A stretch of 64,000 nt of DNA from Paraburkholderia aromaticivorans (GTDB lineage Bacteria; Pseudomonadota; Gammaproteobacteria; Burkholderiales; Burkholderiaceae): assembly GCF_002278075.1 (NCBI RefSeq), contig NZ_CP022990.1, forward strand, positions 62,001-126,000, written 5' to 3'. Position numbers and translations under genes: made by a program. Numbering within the stretch: position 1 is the first letter of the stretch; each line of letters opens with the position of its first letter. The notes below the pieces were generated by a model, which had not been told where the DNA came from, did not search any database, and worked only from the letters and a program-made list of their open reading frames with translations. This document shows positions 53,354-64,000 of this stretch, piece after piece.

Positions 53354-54952
53354 TCACCACATCAGCAGCACAGTCCCCGCGCCGAGCACGCCGCCACACA
53401 CGGCGCACGCCCACAGCAGCGCGCGCGTGCGCCGGTATTCGCGGCCGATCTCCGCGATCAGTTGCGCATTCTGCTGCGGCTTGCGCGCGCGGTCGTGCTC
53501 GTGCTGCAGATACCGTACCGCCAGTTGCGGCACGCGCGGCAACATATGCGCGAGGTGCGGCAACTCGCGGGAAATCCGCTTGATCCAGCCACGGTGATCG
53601 ATGTCGCGCCGCGCGATATCCGCCAGCACGCCGCGTGTGATACGCCACGTGTCGAGCCCGGGATGCAGCGCGCGCGCCAGCATTTCCGCTTGATGAAACG
53701 AGCGCTGTGCGGTCGCGAGCCGCGCGGGCACCGCGCCTTCGAACGGCTGCACCGCATGCAGCAGATGATGAAACAGCGAACCCGCCGAGCGGTCTTCCGG
53801 CGCGGCCGCGAAATGCGCTTCGGCGCGCGTGCGCAACTCGGCTTCGAGCATCTCGGCGCGCGTGTCGTGCGGCACGTGCCCGGCATCGCGATGCATCTCG
53901 GCGAGCCGCGCATAGTCCTGATCGAAGAGCGCAGTCGCGCCGTGCACGAAGAACTCGCGCTCGCCGGTCGAGAGGCTCGACATGATCGAAAATTCCGCCA
54001 GCACGAGACGTCCCAGCGTGTCCGGTTCGATGCTCACGCGCACGCGGCGCGCGTCGAGGGTGGCGTGGAAGAAGCCGTGCTCGAACGCCTGCTCGGTCAC
54101 CACTTCGACGATATGCGCAGCCAACGGCGCGAGCTTGACGTGATGCGCATGCAGGCCGGGCAGGTCGTTCGCCGGCAAGGTGCTGACGCGTCGCATCGTC
54201 AGCGTGTACGGGGTGCAGAGGTCCCAGATCACGTCCGGCACGACGATGCGCGCGTCGCCGTCGAAATGATGGCCGGTCTGGCTCAGATTGGCCGCTTCGG
54301 CGCGCAGATCGAAGCGGCGCAGGATGTCGTCCGCGAAGCTCTGCGCGAGCGCGCGCAGTTGCAGGCGGCGCGCGGTGCCGGAGAGCTTCTCCAGCCAGCG
54401 CGCGACCCAGCGCAGCAGCGCGAGTTCGTCGCCGATCTGCTGCAACTGGTCGGCGCGCACCAGTTTGATCGCCACTTCGTAATGGCCGTTCACCGGCACC
54501 AGCAACCGTGCGAGATGCGTCTGTTCGGCGAAGCCGCCGCGCACCGGCACCCCATCCACGGCGCTGAACAGCGTGGCGAGCGGCTTGCCGAACGCGCGCG
54601 CGAGCGCCTGTTCCGACTCGTGCGGCGGCAGCGGAGCCTCCATGTGATCGATCGCGTCGATCGCGTCGTGCAAGGTGCCGCTCGCGAGTTCTGGCCGCTC
54701 GGCCAGCGTTTGCGCGAAGCGGCCCGCAAGCGGCCCGAGTACCGGCAGCACGCCGTTCAGGCTTTGACCGCCGCGTCCCGCCGCCTGCAAGCGGCCGACC
54801 AGCTCGATCATCCAGTGCAGCTTGTGATCTGCCGGCGCGGCAAGCCAGATCAGGCGCGCGCCGTAACGCAGCGCGTGGAACAGCAGCAGGAGACGGCGAA
54901 ACAGTGGCGGCATCGGCAGTTCGTTTGATGAGCCACGCGGCGTCCACGTCAT
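53354..54952 (-). CDS. UbiB/ABC1-like protein with lost kinase motifs (pseudokinase)
   Basis: A 532-residue relative of the UbiB/ABC1 atypical kinases, with one C-terminal membrane segment (RALLWACAVCGGVLGAGTVLLMW). The ATP-binding Lys163 (VAIKLVRAD) and the RFDLRAEAAN element (Glu219) are kept. The catalytic loop HADPHPGN reads HATLDARR at 296-303, and DFG reads EFS at 320-322, so the catalytic Asp, the metal Asn and the DFG Asp are gone. The KxGQ region is also degraded (PLAGRFAQTLAERPEL). It probably lacks normal kinase or ATPase activity. UbiB proteins support ubiquinone synthesis; this paralogue's role is unknown. Divergent from the DeoR gene. Confidence 0.78.
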   Translation of the reverse strand: MTWTPRGSSNELPMPPLFRRLLLLFHALRYGARLIWLAAPADHKLHWMIELVGRLQAAGRGGQSLNGVLPVLGPLAGRFAQTLAERPELASGTLHDAIDAIDHMEAPLPPHESEQALARAFGKPLATLFSAVDGVPVRGGFAEQTHLARLLVPVNGHYEVAIKLVRADQLQQIGDELALLRWVARWLEKLSGTARRLQLRALAQSFADDILRRFDLRAEAANLSQTGHHFDGDARIVVPDVIWDLCTPYTLTMRRVSTLPANDLPGLHAHHVKLAPLAAHIVEVVTEQAFEHGFFHATLDARRVRVSIEPDTLGRLVLAEFSIMSSLSTGEREFFVHGATALFDQDYARLAEMHRDAGHVPHDTRAEMLEAELRTRAEAHFAAAPEDRSAGSLFHHLLHAVQPFEGAVPARLATAQRSFHQAEMLARALHPGLDTWRITRGVLADIARRDIDHRGWIKRISRELPHLAHMLPRVPQLAVRYLQHEHDRARKPQQNAQLIAEIGREYRRTRALLWACAVCGGVLGAGTVLLMW

Positions 54953-55098
54953 TCGAGGGATGCGCGCGCGCGGCCAGGGGGTTCAGGTTAGCAGGTCGGC
55001 GCGCCGGGAGGAGCATCGCCGCGCGCCGCGTAATACAATACGCCGGCCTTCTCCAACCGTGGCGAAACCCCAGCGTGCCGGCTTCCGGCCTTTCATCG

Positions 55099-55854
55099 AT
55101 GCTCGCAGAACAACGTCACCAATACATCCTGGCGCAAGTCGCTAAAACGGGCGCGCTTTCGGTCGCGGAACTGGTGCGCGAACTGAACGTGTCGCGCGAG
55201 ACCATTCGCCGTGACCTGAACGCGCTGGCCGGGCGCGGCCTGCTGGTCACGACGCACGGCGGCGCGCTGTCGAGCGACCGGCGCGAGCCCGACCTCGATA
55301 CCCGCGAAGCCGCGAATGCCGGCGCGAAGCGCGCCATCGGCGAACGCGCGGCGGAGTTCGTGCCGGACGGGGCATCGCTGATCATCGACTCGGGCAGCAC
55401 CACGCAGGCAGTGGCGCGGGCGTTGCTCGACCGGCATCGCCTGTCGGTGTACACGAACGACTGGCGGATCGCGCTGCTGCTCGGCCGCCGCAACGACAAC
55501 CGCGTCACGCTGCTCGGCGGCGAGCTGTCCGATATCGAAGACGCCACCTTCGGGCTCGACACCGTTCATCAACTGACGCAGTACCACGCGGACTTTGCCT
55601 TCATCGGCGCGGGCGGGATTTCGCCGGACGGCTATCTGACCGACTACAGCCGCATGGCCGCCGAGGTGCGCAGCCGCATGATCGCCGCCGCCGACATGGT
55701 GGTGGTCGTCGCCGACCATTCGAAGTTCGGCCGCGTGACGCCGGTGCGCATCAACGGGATCGAGTCGGCGCGTTATCTCGTGACCGAATTGGCCCCGGAG
55801 CGCGCTCTCGGCAAGGCGATCACGGCGCATGGCCCGGAAATCCTGATCGCCTGA
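55099..55854 (+). CDS. DeoR-family transcriptional regulator
   Basis: A 251-residue sugar-phosphate-type regulator. The HTH (about 5-58) reads MLAEQRHQYILAQVAK, then LVRELNVSRETIRRDLNAL, the family signature. The C-terminal sensor domain has IIDSGSTTQAVARAL, VTLLGGELSDIEDATFG, FAFIGAGGISPDGYLTDYS and VVVADHSKFGRV, all typical. The ATG at 55099 starts at the canonical N-terminus. It precedes the phosphonate operon by about 670 bases; control of that operon is possible but it has its own GntR regulator. Confidence 0.9.
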   Translation: MLAEQRHQYILAQVAKTGALSVAELVRELNVSRETIRRDLNALAGRGLLVTTHGGALSSDRREPDLDTREAANAGAKRAIGERAAEFVPDGASLIIDSGSTTQAVARALLDRHRLSVYTNDWRIALLLGRRNDNRVTLLGGELSDIEDATFGLDTVHQLTQYHADFAFIGAGGISPDGYLTDYSRMAAEVRSRMIAAADMVVVVADHSKFGRVTPVRINGIESARYLVTELAPERALGKAITAHGPEILIA

Positions 55855-56523
55855 GGGCGTCGCGGCTGTCCTGCCTGCTTCACCGGATGCGGCGCGGCTC
55901 GAACGTGGCCGCCGCTTCGACCGCGGAGGTTGCGCTGCCGCGAAACGGCACGCATCCCCGGTCATTTTCGCCATGTACGATCGTCACGGGATCGGCGCAT
56001 ACGCTGTGGGTCGTGCGGTTGAACGCGTGCTCCCACGAACCCGATCGAATCCGATCGCGCGGCATCGCTTCGCGCTCCCGCGACGAAGCGATGCCGCGGT
56101 AAGCGGTAAGCGGGCTAGGCAACAGGACCGGGTCATTTCCAGAGGTCACACAAACCTGCGTCATCATCCGAAAACGGGCGTCTCCCGGACCGGATGGCGA
56201 AAAGATTGGCTTGGATATTATTGGCGAATTGTGTCATTTTTTGGAATTGAGCAGAATCGTCATGGCGCTGTCATGCAAACCTGTGATCCTTGCCGTGCCC
56301 GTTCAGGCATGGCTGGCAGCGCGAGCGTCGTAGGTGGGCTGTAAGTCGGGCTGGAAAAGAGACAACATGGGGCAGCAAAGTTGTTGGCAATCTGCAATCC
56401 GCATGAATCCGCACACGGCTTGATGCGGGCAACACGCAAGCGGCGCGGCGCTACCGCCGTTCAATCACAACAGGTATCGGGATATCCCGACCGTCTGGTT
56501 TTTTGCCTTTCGGAGAAAACGAC
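55855..56523. other. 669-base region upstream of the phosphonate operon
   Basis: Contains no gene I can support. It turns AT-rich at 56205-56260 (ATTGTGTCATTTTTTGGAATTG and similar), the best candidate for the phnS promoter. A 14-base palindrome lies at 56478-56491 and CTTTCGGAGAAAACGAC is the phnS ribosome-binding region. Confidence 0.45.
56478..56491. promoter_or_regulatory. Palindrome upstream of phnS
   Basis: TCGGGATATCCCGA is a perfect 14-base dyad, 32 bases before the phnS start. Its place in the leader fits an operator, possibly for the GntR-type regulator encoded in the same cluster. Confidence 0.45.
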
Positions 56524-57615
56524 ATGACAAAGACGAATTCCCTTCACGCCACGACCGGCCTCGTACGCAAACTGTTGCCGGCGCTGGTCGCCGCGGCGGC
56601 ATTCGGCGCGACGGCCATGCAGGCTCACGCGGCCGACGCCGTGGTGCTGTACACCGCGGACGGCCTCGAGAACCTCTATAAGGACGTGCTGCCGGCCTTC
56701 GAAAAGAAGGAAGGCGTGAAGGTCAACATCGTCACGGCGGGTAGCGGCGAAGTGGTGAACCGCGCCACCATCGAAAAGGATCAGCCGAAGGCGGACGTGC
56801 TCGTCACGCTGCCGCCGTTCATCCAGCAAGCCGACCAGAGCGGCCTGCTGCAGGCTTATGAGAGCGCCAATTACAAGAACGTGCCGGCGATCGCCAAGGC
56901 GTCGAACGGGGCGTGGGCGACCTTCGTGAACAACTACTTCTCGTTCGCGATCAACCCGGAAGTCACCAAGACCGCGCCGAAGACCTTCGCCGACCTGCTG
57001 CACCCGGACTTCAGCGGCAAGGTGGCCTACTCGAACCCGGCTACGGCGGGCGACGGCATGGCGGTGATCATCCTGACGACGTCGCTGATGGGCGAAGACA
57101 AGGCGTTCGACTATCTGAAGAAGCTCGAAAACAGCGCCAAGTTCCACACCAAGGGCACGGGCTACCTCGACGTGCTGCTCTCGCGTAACGAAATCGCTTT
57201 CGCCAACGGCGACCTGCAAATGGACCTGGACGACGCGGCCAATGGCGGCCTGTCGCTCAAGCCGATCTTCCTCGCTGCCGCGCCCGGCGGCCAGCCGACC
57301 ACGTTCCAGTTGCCGTACGCGATCGGCCTGATCAAGAACGGTCCGAACCAGGCAGAAGGCAAGAAGCTGATCGACTATCTGATGTCGACGCAAGTGCAGG
57401 CCAAGGTGCCGGACATCTTCGGTATTCCCGGCCGTAGCGACGTGCCGCTCGCCGGCAAGAACGGCGAAGCCGTGAAGCAGGCCATCGCCGGCGTGAAGCT
57501 GATTCCGGTGGACTGGACGCAGGTCATGGCGAAGAAGGCCGACTGGACCGCGCGCTGGAAGAACGAGGTGATCGGTTCGTCGGGCAAGCAGATCGAAGTG
57601 GTCAAGCCGAAGTAA
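56524..57615 (+). CDS. phnS: 2-aminoethylphosphonate ABC transporter, periplasmic binding protein
   Basis: A 363-residue periplasmic solute receptor. The Sec signal ends AMQAHA at residue 36. The mature part VVLYTADGLENLYKDVLPAFEKK is that of the iron/2-AEP-type receptors, with TAGSGEVVNRA, ADVLVTLPPFIQQ and YFSFAINPEV. The ATG at 56524 follows CGGAGAAAACGAC; the frame upstream (56503) is not needed. First gene of a cluster with an ATPase, two permeases, a GntR regulator, phosphonoacetate hydrolase and phosphonoacetaldehyde dehydrogenase, which fixes the substrate as 2-AEP or a related phosphonate. A hairpin follows the stop. Confidence 0.9.
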   Translation: MTKTNSLHATTGLVRKLLPALVAAAAFGATAMQAHAADAVVLYTADGLENLYKDVLPAFEKKEGVKVNIVTAGSGEVVNRATIEKDQPKADVLVTLPPFIQQADQSGLLQAYESANYKNVPAIAKASNGAWATFVNNYFSFAINPEVTKTAPKTFADLLHPDFSGKVAYSNPATAGDGMAVIILTTSLMGEDKAFDYLKKLENSAKFHTKGTGYLDVLLSRNEIAFANGDLQMDLDDAANGGLSLKPIFLAAAPGGQPTTFQLPYAIGLIKNGPNQAEGKKLIDYLMSTQVQAKVPDIFGIPGRSDVPLAGKNGEAVKQAIAGVKLIPVDWTQVMAKKADWTARWKNEVIGSSGKQIEVVKPK

Positions 57616-57640
57616 GCCGTCGTTCGTGGCGTAATCGACG

Positions 57641-57663
57641 TCGCCCGGAACTCGACCGGGCGA
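57641..57663 (+). other. Intercistronic hairpin between phnS and phnT
   Basis: TCGCCCGG-AACTCGA-CCGGGCGA forms an 8-base-pair stem with a 7-base loop and no T-run. Such hairpins after binding-protein genes often protect the upstream mRNA or reduce read-through, raising receptor over pump components. Confidence 0.55.
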
Positions 57664-57740
57664 GGTCGCAGAATCAGGCGGCGCCAGTGGGACTTTCCGA
57701 GGCGCCGCATCAGCATCAATCCAGTTGGAGGATGAACCCG

Positions 57741-58841
57741 GTGAATACGGCCAGTCTTGCTCACCCAGGCGCGCTCGGCGCCTCACCGGACGCGCTCGAT
57801 GCCGCGCGTTCGAATACGCCGGGCGGCGTGCAGATCGACCATCTGACGGTGCGCTTCGGTTCGCGCACGGTGCTCGACGATCTGACGCTGACCATTCAGC
57901 GCGGCGAGTTGCTGACCGTGCTCGGCCGCAGCGGTTGCGGCAAGACCACCTTGTTGCGCTTCATCGCCGGGTTTATCGAGGCAGACGGCTTGTCCGGCAC
58001 GCTGACCGTGGCCGGTCACGATCTCACCCACGTGCCGCCGCACAAGCGCAATCTCGGGCTGCTGTTCCAGAGCTACGCGCTGTTTCCGCATCTGTCGGTG
58101 TTCGAGAACGTCGCCTTTGGTTTGCGCGCGCGCCGCACGCCGGCCAAAGATGTCGCACGGCGCGTCGCCGATGCGCTGAAGCTCGTGCAACTCGGCGACG
58201 CCGGTCACGTGATGCCCGCGCAACTCTCGGGCGGCATGCAGCAGCGCGTGGCGCTCGCGCGCGCGCTGGTGATCGAGCCCGACGTTCTGCTGCTCGACGA
58301 ACCGCTTTCCGCGCTCGACGCCAATCTGCGCGCGTCGGTGCGTTCCGAACTGAAGGCGCTGCATGAGCGCCTGCCGAATCTGACGATCGTCTGCGTGACG
58401 CACGATCAGGACGACGCGCTGGTGTTGTCAGACCGCACGCTGCTGATGCGCGACGGCCGTATCGCGCAACTCGGCACGCCGCAACAGCTGTACGACACGC
58501 CGGCCGACGGTTTTGTCGCGCGCTATCTGGGTGCCGCCAATCTGCTGCCGCCGCAGGTGGCGTTCAGCATGAGCGACGCGCGCTACAGCGAGCGCGAGCG
58601 CGTGGCCTGTCTGCGTCCCGAGGCGCTGCGTATCGTGCCGCTCGGCGAAGGGCATTTGCATGGCGCGATCGCCTCGGTCGAATGGTATGGCGCGGTGTTG
58701 TCGGTGTCCGTCGCATTGGACGCGATGCCCAACGAGCCGGTGCTCGTCACCATGCAGCGCGCTCACGGCATGATGCCGGAGAAGGGCGCGCGTGTTTCCT
58801 TGCGTTACGAGGCTGACGATGTCGTCCTTATCAACCCCTGA
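57741..58841 (+). CDS. phnT: 2-aminoethylphosphonate ABC transporter, ATP-binding protein
   Basis: ABC ATPase of 366 residues. Walker A GRSGCGKTT (62-70), Q-loop LLFQSYALFPHLSV, signature LSGGMQQR (163-170), Walker B LLLDEPLSALD and a switch His in CVTHDQDDA are intact. A C-terminal TOBE-like domain follows (GAIASVEWYGAVLSV). GGAGG at 57727-57731 directly abuts an ATG at 57732, which is too close; the GTG at 57741 has 9 bases of spacing and is preferred. It overlaps the first permease gene by 23 bases. Confidence 0.9.
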   Translation: MNTASLAHPGALGASPDALDAARSNTPGGVQIDHLTVRFGSRTVLDDLTLTIQRGELLTVLGRSGCGKTTLLRFIAGFIEADGLSGTLTVAGHDLTHVPPHKRNLGLLFQSYALFPHLSVFENVAFGLRARRTPAKDVARRVADALKLVQLGDAGHVMPAQLSGGMQQRVALARALVIEPDVLLLDEPLSALDANLRASVRSELKALHERLPNLTIVCVTHDQDDALVLSDRTLLMRDGRIAQLGTPQQLYDTPADGFVARYLGAANLLPPQVAFSMSDARYSERERVACLRPEALRIVPLGEGHLHGAIASVEWYGAVLSVSVALDAMPNEPVLVTMQRAHGMMPEKGARVSLRYEADDVVLINP

Positions 58842-59763
58842 TACGCCGAACCCGCTCGGCACGCCCGCCGCCGACGTCCGCCGCAGCGCCAGCGCCGCCT
58901 CGCATGCCGCCGCGGTGAAGCGCCGCGAACGCGCCGCGCAATGGCATTTGCTGTTCATCGCCGTGGTGGTGCTCGGGCCGCTCGTCATCTATCCGCTCGT
59001 GCGCCTCGTGTTGCTGAGTCTGACCGGGCCGCACGGCTTGAGCCTGCACGCTTATTCGGCGTTCTTCGGCAATCCCGAAACGAGCGGCGTGATCGGCACC
59101 ACGCTGTGGATTCTGTTCGCGAGCGCCGGGCTCGCGTCGCTGCTCGGCGTTGCGCTCGCGTCGCTCCTGTTTTTCAAGCCGTTCCCCGGCGCGCGAATGA
59201 TCACGCGCTTTCTTGAGCTGTTCGTCGCGTTCCCGTCGTTTCTGGTCGCGTTCACGCTGATCTTTCTATACGGCTCGCAAGGCTCCGTCAGTATCGGCTT
59301 GCAGCGGCTCTTTCATCTGCAGGCGCCGCCGCTCGATTTCCTGTTCGGCGTGGGCGGCGTGATTCTCGCGGAAGTCGTGTTCTACGCGCCGTTCGTCGTG
59401 CGTCCCACGCTGGCTTCGTTCGCCACGCTCGACATACGGTTGATCGAAGCGGCCCGCAGTCTCGGCGCGAGCGGCTGGATGGTCGCGTTCAAGGTGATCC
59501 TGCCGCTCGCGTGGCCGGGTATCGCCGCGGGCACCATCTTGTGCTTTCTGCTGACGCTCAACGAGTTCGGCATTCTGCTCGTGCTCGGCAGCGCGCATCT
59601 GATCACGCTGCCGGTGGCGATCTACAGTTCCGCCACCGTCGATCTGGATCTGCCGACCGCCGCCGCCGGCGCGGTCGTGATGCTGATCATGTCGTTGTCG
59701 CTGTACGCGTTGTACCGCCAGGTCAACCGTCGCAAGGTGAAGGGAGCGGGCTATGGCCGTTGA
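58819..59763 (+). CDS. phnU: 2-aminoethylphosphonate ABC transporter, permease
   Basis: Inner-membrane permease of 314 residues with about six membrane segments after a polar N-terminus of 45 residues. The EAA loop is seen in LIEAARSLGASGWMVAFKVILP. The ATG at 58819 lies inside the end of phnT, with GAGG about 11 bases upstream. It pairs with PhnV to form the channel of the importer and overlaps phnV by 11 bases. Confidence 0.88.
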   Translation: MSSLSTPDTPNPLGTPAADVRRSASAASHAAAVKRRERAAQWHLLFIAVVVLGPLVIYPLVRLVLLSLTGPHGLSLHAYSAFFGNPETSGVIGTTLWILFASAGLASLLGVALASLLFFKPFPGARMITRFLELFVAFPSFLVAFTLIFLYGSQGSVSIGLQRLFHLQAPPLDFLFGVGGVILAEVVFYAPFVVRPTLASFATLDIRLIEAARSLGASGWMVAFKVILPLAWPGIAAGTILCFLLTLNEFGILLVLGSAHLITLPVAIYSSATVDLDLPTAAAGAVVMLIMSLSLYALYRQVNRRKVKGAGYGR

Positions 59764-60616
59764 ACTCGACCCGACCGTTTTGCCGGTCATGCATAAGAAA
59801 GCGCGGCCGGTGCGCCGCAGCCTGGCGGTGCGCATGCTGGGCGGCCTGTTTCTCGGTTTTGCCGCGTTGCTGTGCTTCTGGCTGTTCGTGCTGCCGGTGC
59901 TGGTGGTTGCGCTTTCGAGCGTGGCCGCGCACTGGTCCGGCACGATCCTGCCCGACGGCTTCAGCCTGCGCTGGTTCGAGCGTCTCGGTTCGAGCGACTT
60001 CGACGCGCTCACCACCAGCCTCGAAATCGGCATGGGCGTCGCGGTGCTCGGCACGATTCTCGGTCTGTGGCTCGCACTGGCGCTGGAAGGGCGCGACCGC
60101 CGCGGCCTCGGCGCCTTCGTCGACACGGTCGCGATGATGCCCAACGGCGTGCCGAGCGTGGTGCTCGGCCTCGCGGTGCTGATCGCGTATCACAAGCGGC
60201 CGTTCGATCTGTCGAGTTCCGCCGCGATCGTCGTGTTCGTGCAGCTCGCGCTGGTGCTGCCGTTCTGCTACCGGTGCGCGGCCGCCGCGTTGCGCCCGGA
60301 ACTGACGATTCTGCGTGAAGCGGCGGCGAGTCTCGGTGCGCCGCCTTCGATGGTGTTGCGCCGGGTCGTGCTGCCGCAACTGGTGCCGGCGATCCGCGCG
60401 AGTCTCGCGCTGGGGTTCGCGCTCTCGCTCGGCGAACTCGGCGCCACGCTGACCGTGTATCCGCCGGGATTCGCGACGGTGCCGATCGTGGTCGTCGGTC
60501 AGGTGGAGCGCGGCTATTACCTGCCGGCCTCCGCGCTGTCGCTGATTCTGCTGCTGGTTTCGCTGGCTGCGCTGTTGCTGATCGCGGCGCGTGTGCCACG
60601 CCGTCGGGCGGACTGA
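59753..60616 (+). CDS. phnV: 2-aminoethylphosphonate ABC transporter, permease
   Basis: Second permease, 287 residues with about six membrane segments. The EAA loop is in LREAAASLGAPPSMVLRRVVLP, and AMMPNGVPSVVLGLAVL is the conserved segment before it. Starts within the end of phnU, which implies coupled translation. Complex partner of PhnU and PhnT. Confidence 0.88.
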   Translation: MAVELDPTVLPVMHKKARPVRRSLAVRMLGGLFLGFAALLCFWLFVLPVLVVALSSVAAHWSGTILPDGFSLRWFERLGSSDFDALTTSLEIGMGVAVLGTILGLWLALALEGRDRRGLGAFVDTVAMMPNGVPSVVLGLAVLIAYHKRPFDLSSSAAIVVFVQLALVLPFCYRCAAAALRPELTILREAAASLGAPPSMVLRRVVLPQLVPAIRASLALGFALSLGELGATLTVYPPGFATVPIVVVGQVERGYYLPASALSLILLLVSLAALLLIAARVPRRRAD

Positions 60617-60692
60617 CGGGCAACTTCTGACGCGTGCGCGGGCGTGCCGTCACGGCGCGCCTGCACACATCGATGTGGCAAAAAATGTCAAA

Positions 60693-61427
60693 ATGACCGA
60701 ATATATGCAAGCTGCTTCTGTCGATCCGATCGAGGTTGTGCGCAGGCATTCGCTGACCACACTGGTTCGCGACGAAATCGAACGGCACATCATCGAGGGG
60801 GCGCTCGCGCCCGGCGACAAGCTCAACGAAGCCGATTGGGCCACGCGTCTGCAGGTGTCGCGCGGTCCGGTGCGCGAGGCGTTCCGCGCGCTGGAGCAGG
60901 CCGGCCTCGTGCGTACCGAGAAGAACCGCGGCGTGTTCGTGCGGACGGTGTCGCTGGCGGAAGCCGACGAGATTTACGCGGTGCGCGCGGTGCTCGAAGA
61001 GGCGGCGTGCCGGATGCTGGCGGCGAGTATCGATGCCCGCAAGCTGGCGCTGTTGCGCGACTGGCTCGACGCCATGCGCGCGGCGCTCGACGCGCGGGAT
61101 CCCGATGCCTACGCGCGCGCCAACGTGGCGTTTCACGACGCGCTGGTGGCGGCGTCGGGCAACCTGAAGCTGTATGAGACGTACCGAAGGCTGGTGTGTG
61201 AGTTGAGCCTGTTCCGGCGTGCCGCTCTGGTGGTGCATGCCGATGCGATGGAGCGTTCGCTGGCCGAGCATCGCGCGATCCTGACGGCGCTGGCTTCGCG
61301 CGACGCCGGGCAAGCCGCCGCGCTGATGCAGGCGCACGTGAATGGCGGCTTGCGGCGCGCCCATGCGGCGTGCGAACCGGAAGGACCGTTGGGTGTGGCG
61401 CGGATACCGCCGGCATCGAACGAATGA
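60693..61427 (+). CDS. phnR: GntR-family (FCD) regulator of the phosphonate cluster
   Basis: A 244-residue regulator. The winged helix (about 20-85) reads LVRDEIERHIIEGALAPGDKLNE, then RLQVSRGPVREAFRALEQAGLV, the GntR signature. The FCD effector domain (about 95-225) has AVRAVLEEAACRML, FHDALVAASGN and EHRAILTALASRDAGQAAALMQAH with the metal-binding His residues. It lies between the transport and catabolic genes on the same strand and probably responds to a phosphonate or its breakdown product. The start is uncertain: an ATG follows at 60705 and no clear ribosome-binding site is seen. Confidence 0.85.
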   Translation: MTEYMQAASVDPIEVVRRHSLTTLVRDEIERHIIEGALAPGDKLNEADWATRLQVSRGPVREAFRALEQAGLVRTEKNRGVFVRTVSLAEADEIYAVRAVLEEAACRMLAASIDARKLALLRDWLDAMRAALDARDPDAYARANVAFHDALVAASGNLKLYETYRRLVCELSLFRRAALVVHADAMERSLAEHRAILTALASRDAGQAAALMQAHVNGGLRRAHAACEPEGPLGVARIPPASNE

Positions 61428-61432
61428 GGTAG

Positions 61433-64000
<2,568 letters not shown>

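Noticed and set aside
52806..55016. Long minus-strand frame overlapping the UbiB-like gene
   Set aside because: Arg/Ala-rich shadow frame; the UbiB-like and EamA frames carry real domain motifs.
54904..55098. N-terminal extension of the DeoR frame
   Set aside because: It overlaps the divergent UbiB-like gene's start and the DeoR fold begins at the ATG at 55099.
55855..56460. Possible riboswitch or small RNA upstream of phnS
   Set aside because: No long conserved stem or known aptamer pattern could be recognised by eye.

Overview
The window is GC-rich, gene-dense bacterial chromosome or chromid. The gene families (MHS permeases, several RND pumps with NodT-type outer-membrane lipoproteins, MarR/LysR/ArsR single-gene regulators, a 2-aminoethylphosphonate cluster, a DedA-PAP2-LssY fusion, a sedolisin) point to a soil or plant-associated betaproteobacterium of the Burkholderia/Paraburkholderia group. 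This is inferred from family content only. I saw no rRNA, tRNA, CRISPR array, insertion sequence or prophage.

Layout. 1-579: the 3' end of an unrecognised gene. 636-4849: an MHS permease, a Gfo/Idh/MocA oxidoreductase and a type II 3-dehydroquinase on the minus strand, divergent from a LysR regulator; probably uptake and catabolism of quinate/shikimate-type cyclic polyols. 5109-6632: methylmalonate-semialdehyde dehydrogenase behind a promoter region with four ATACAG motifs. 6716-9208: MarR regulator, isochorismatase-like hydrolase and MFS exporter with a palindromic operator. 9427-11701: a GNAT acetyltransferase, then an ArsR regulator with an Old Yellow Enzyme. 11819-20047: a tripartite RND pump divergent from an OmpR/EnvZ-like two-component system. 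20078-22277: a BamA C-terminal fragment, small hypothetical genes and a universal stress protein. 22400-31625: a second RND operon of MdtABC type (adaptor, two permeases, outer-membrane factor).

32091-37073 is the most interesting locus. A CqsS/LqsS/PhcS-type membrane histidine kinase (with two receivers and an Hpt-like tail) lies 17 bases downstream of a gene resembling cyanobacterial fatty acyl-ACP reductase (AAR). A PhcQ-like receiver-kinase protein converges on them. The CqsS family senses self-made fatty-acid-derived quorum signals. Here the place of the usual signal synthase (CqsA/LqsA aminotransferase or PhcB methyltransferase) is taken by the AAR-like enzyme, so this may be a quorum-sensing system with a different signal chemistry.

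37349-44180: a DedA-PAP2-LssY membrane protein, an HD hydrolase, OsmC, an Lrp regulator divergent from a LysE/RhtB exporter, YnfA, DUF1289 and DUF1993 proteins. 44485-47769: an acid-type endopeptidase (sedolisin) followed by a serine carboxypeptidase. 48109-55854: secreted hypotheticals, a small RRM-like mini-operon, NAD synthetase, an L,D-transpeptidase-like protein, a DMT exporter with a duplicated tail, a degenerate UbiB-like kinase and a DeoR regulator. 56524-64000: a phosphonate locus (binding protein, ATPase, two permeases, GntR regulator, phosphonoacetate hydrolase, start of phosphonoacetaldehyde dehydrogenase) for import and oxidative breakdown of 2-aminoethylphosphonate; the transaminase PhnW would be expected beyond the right edge.
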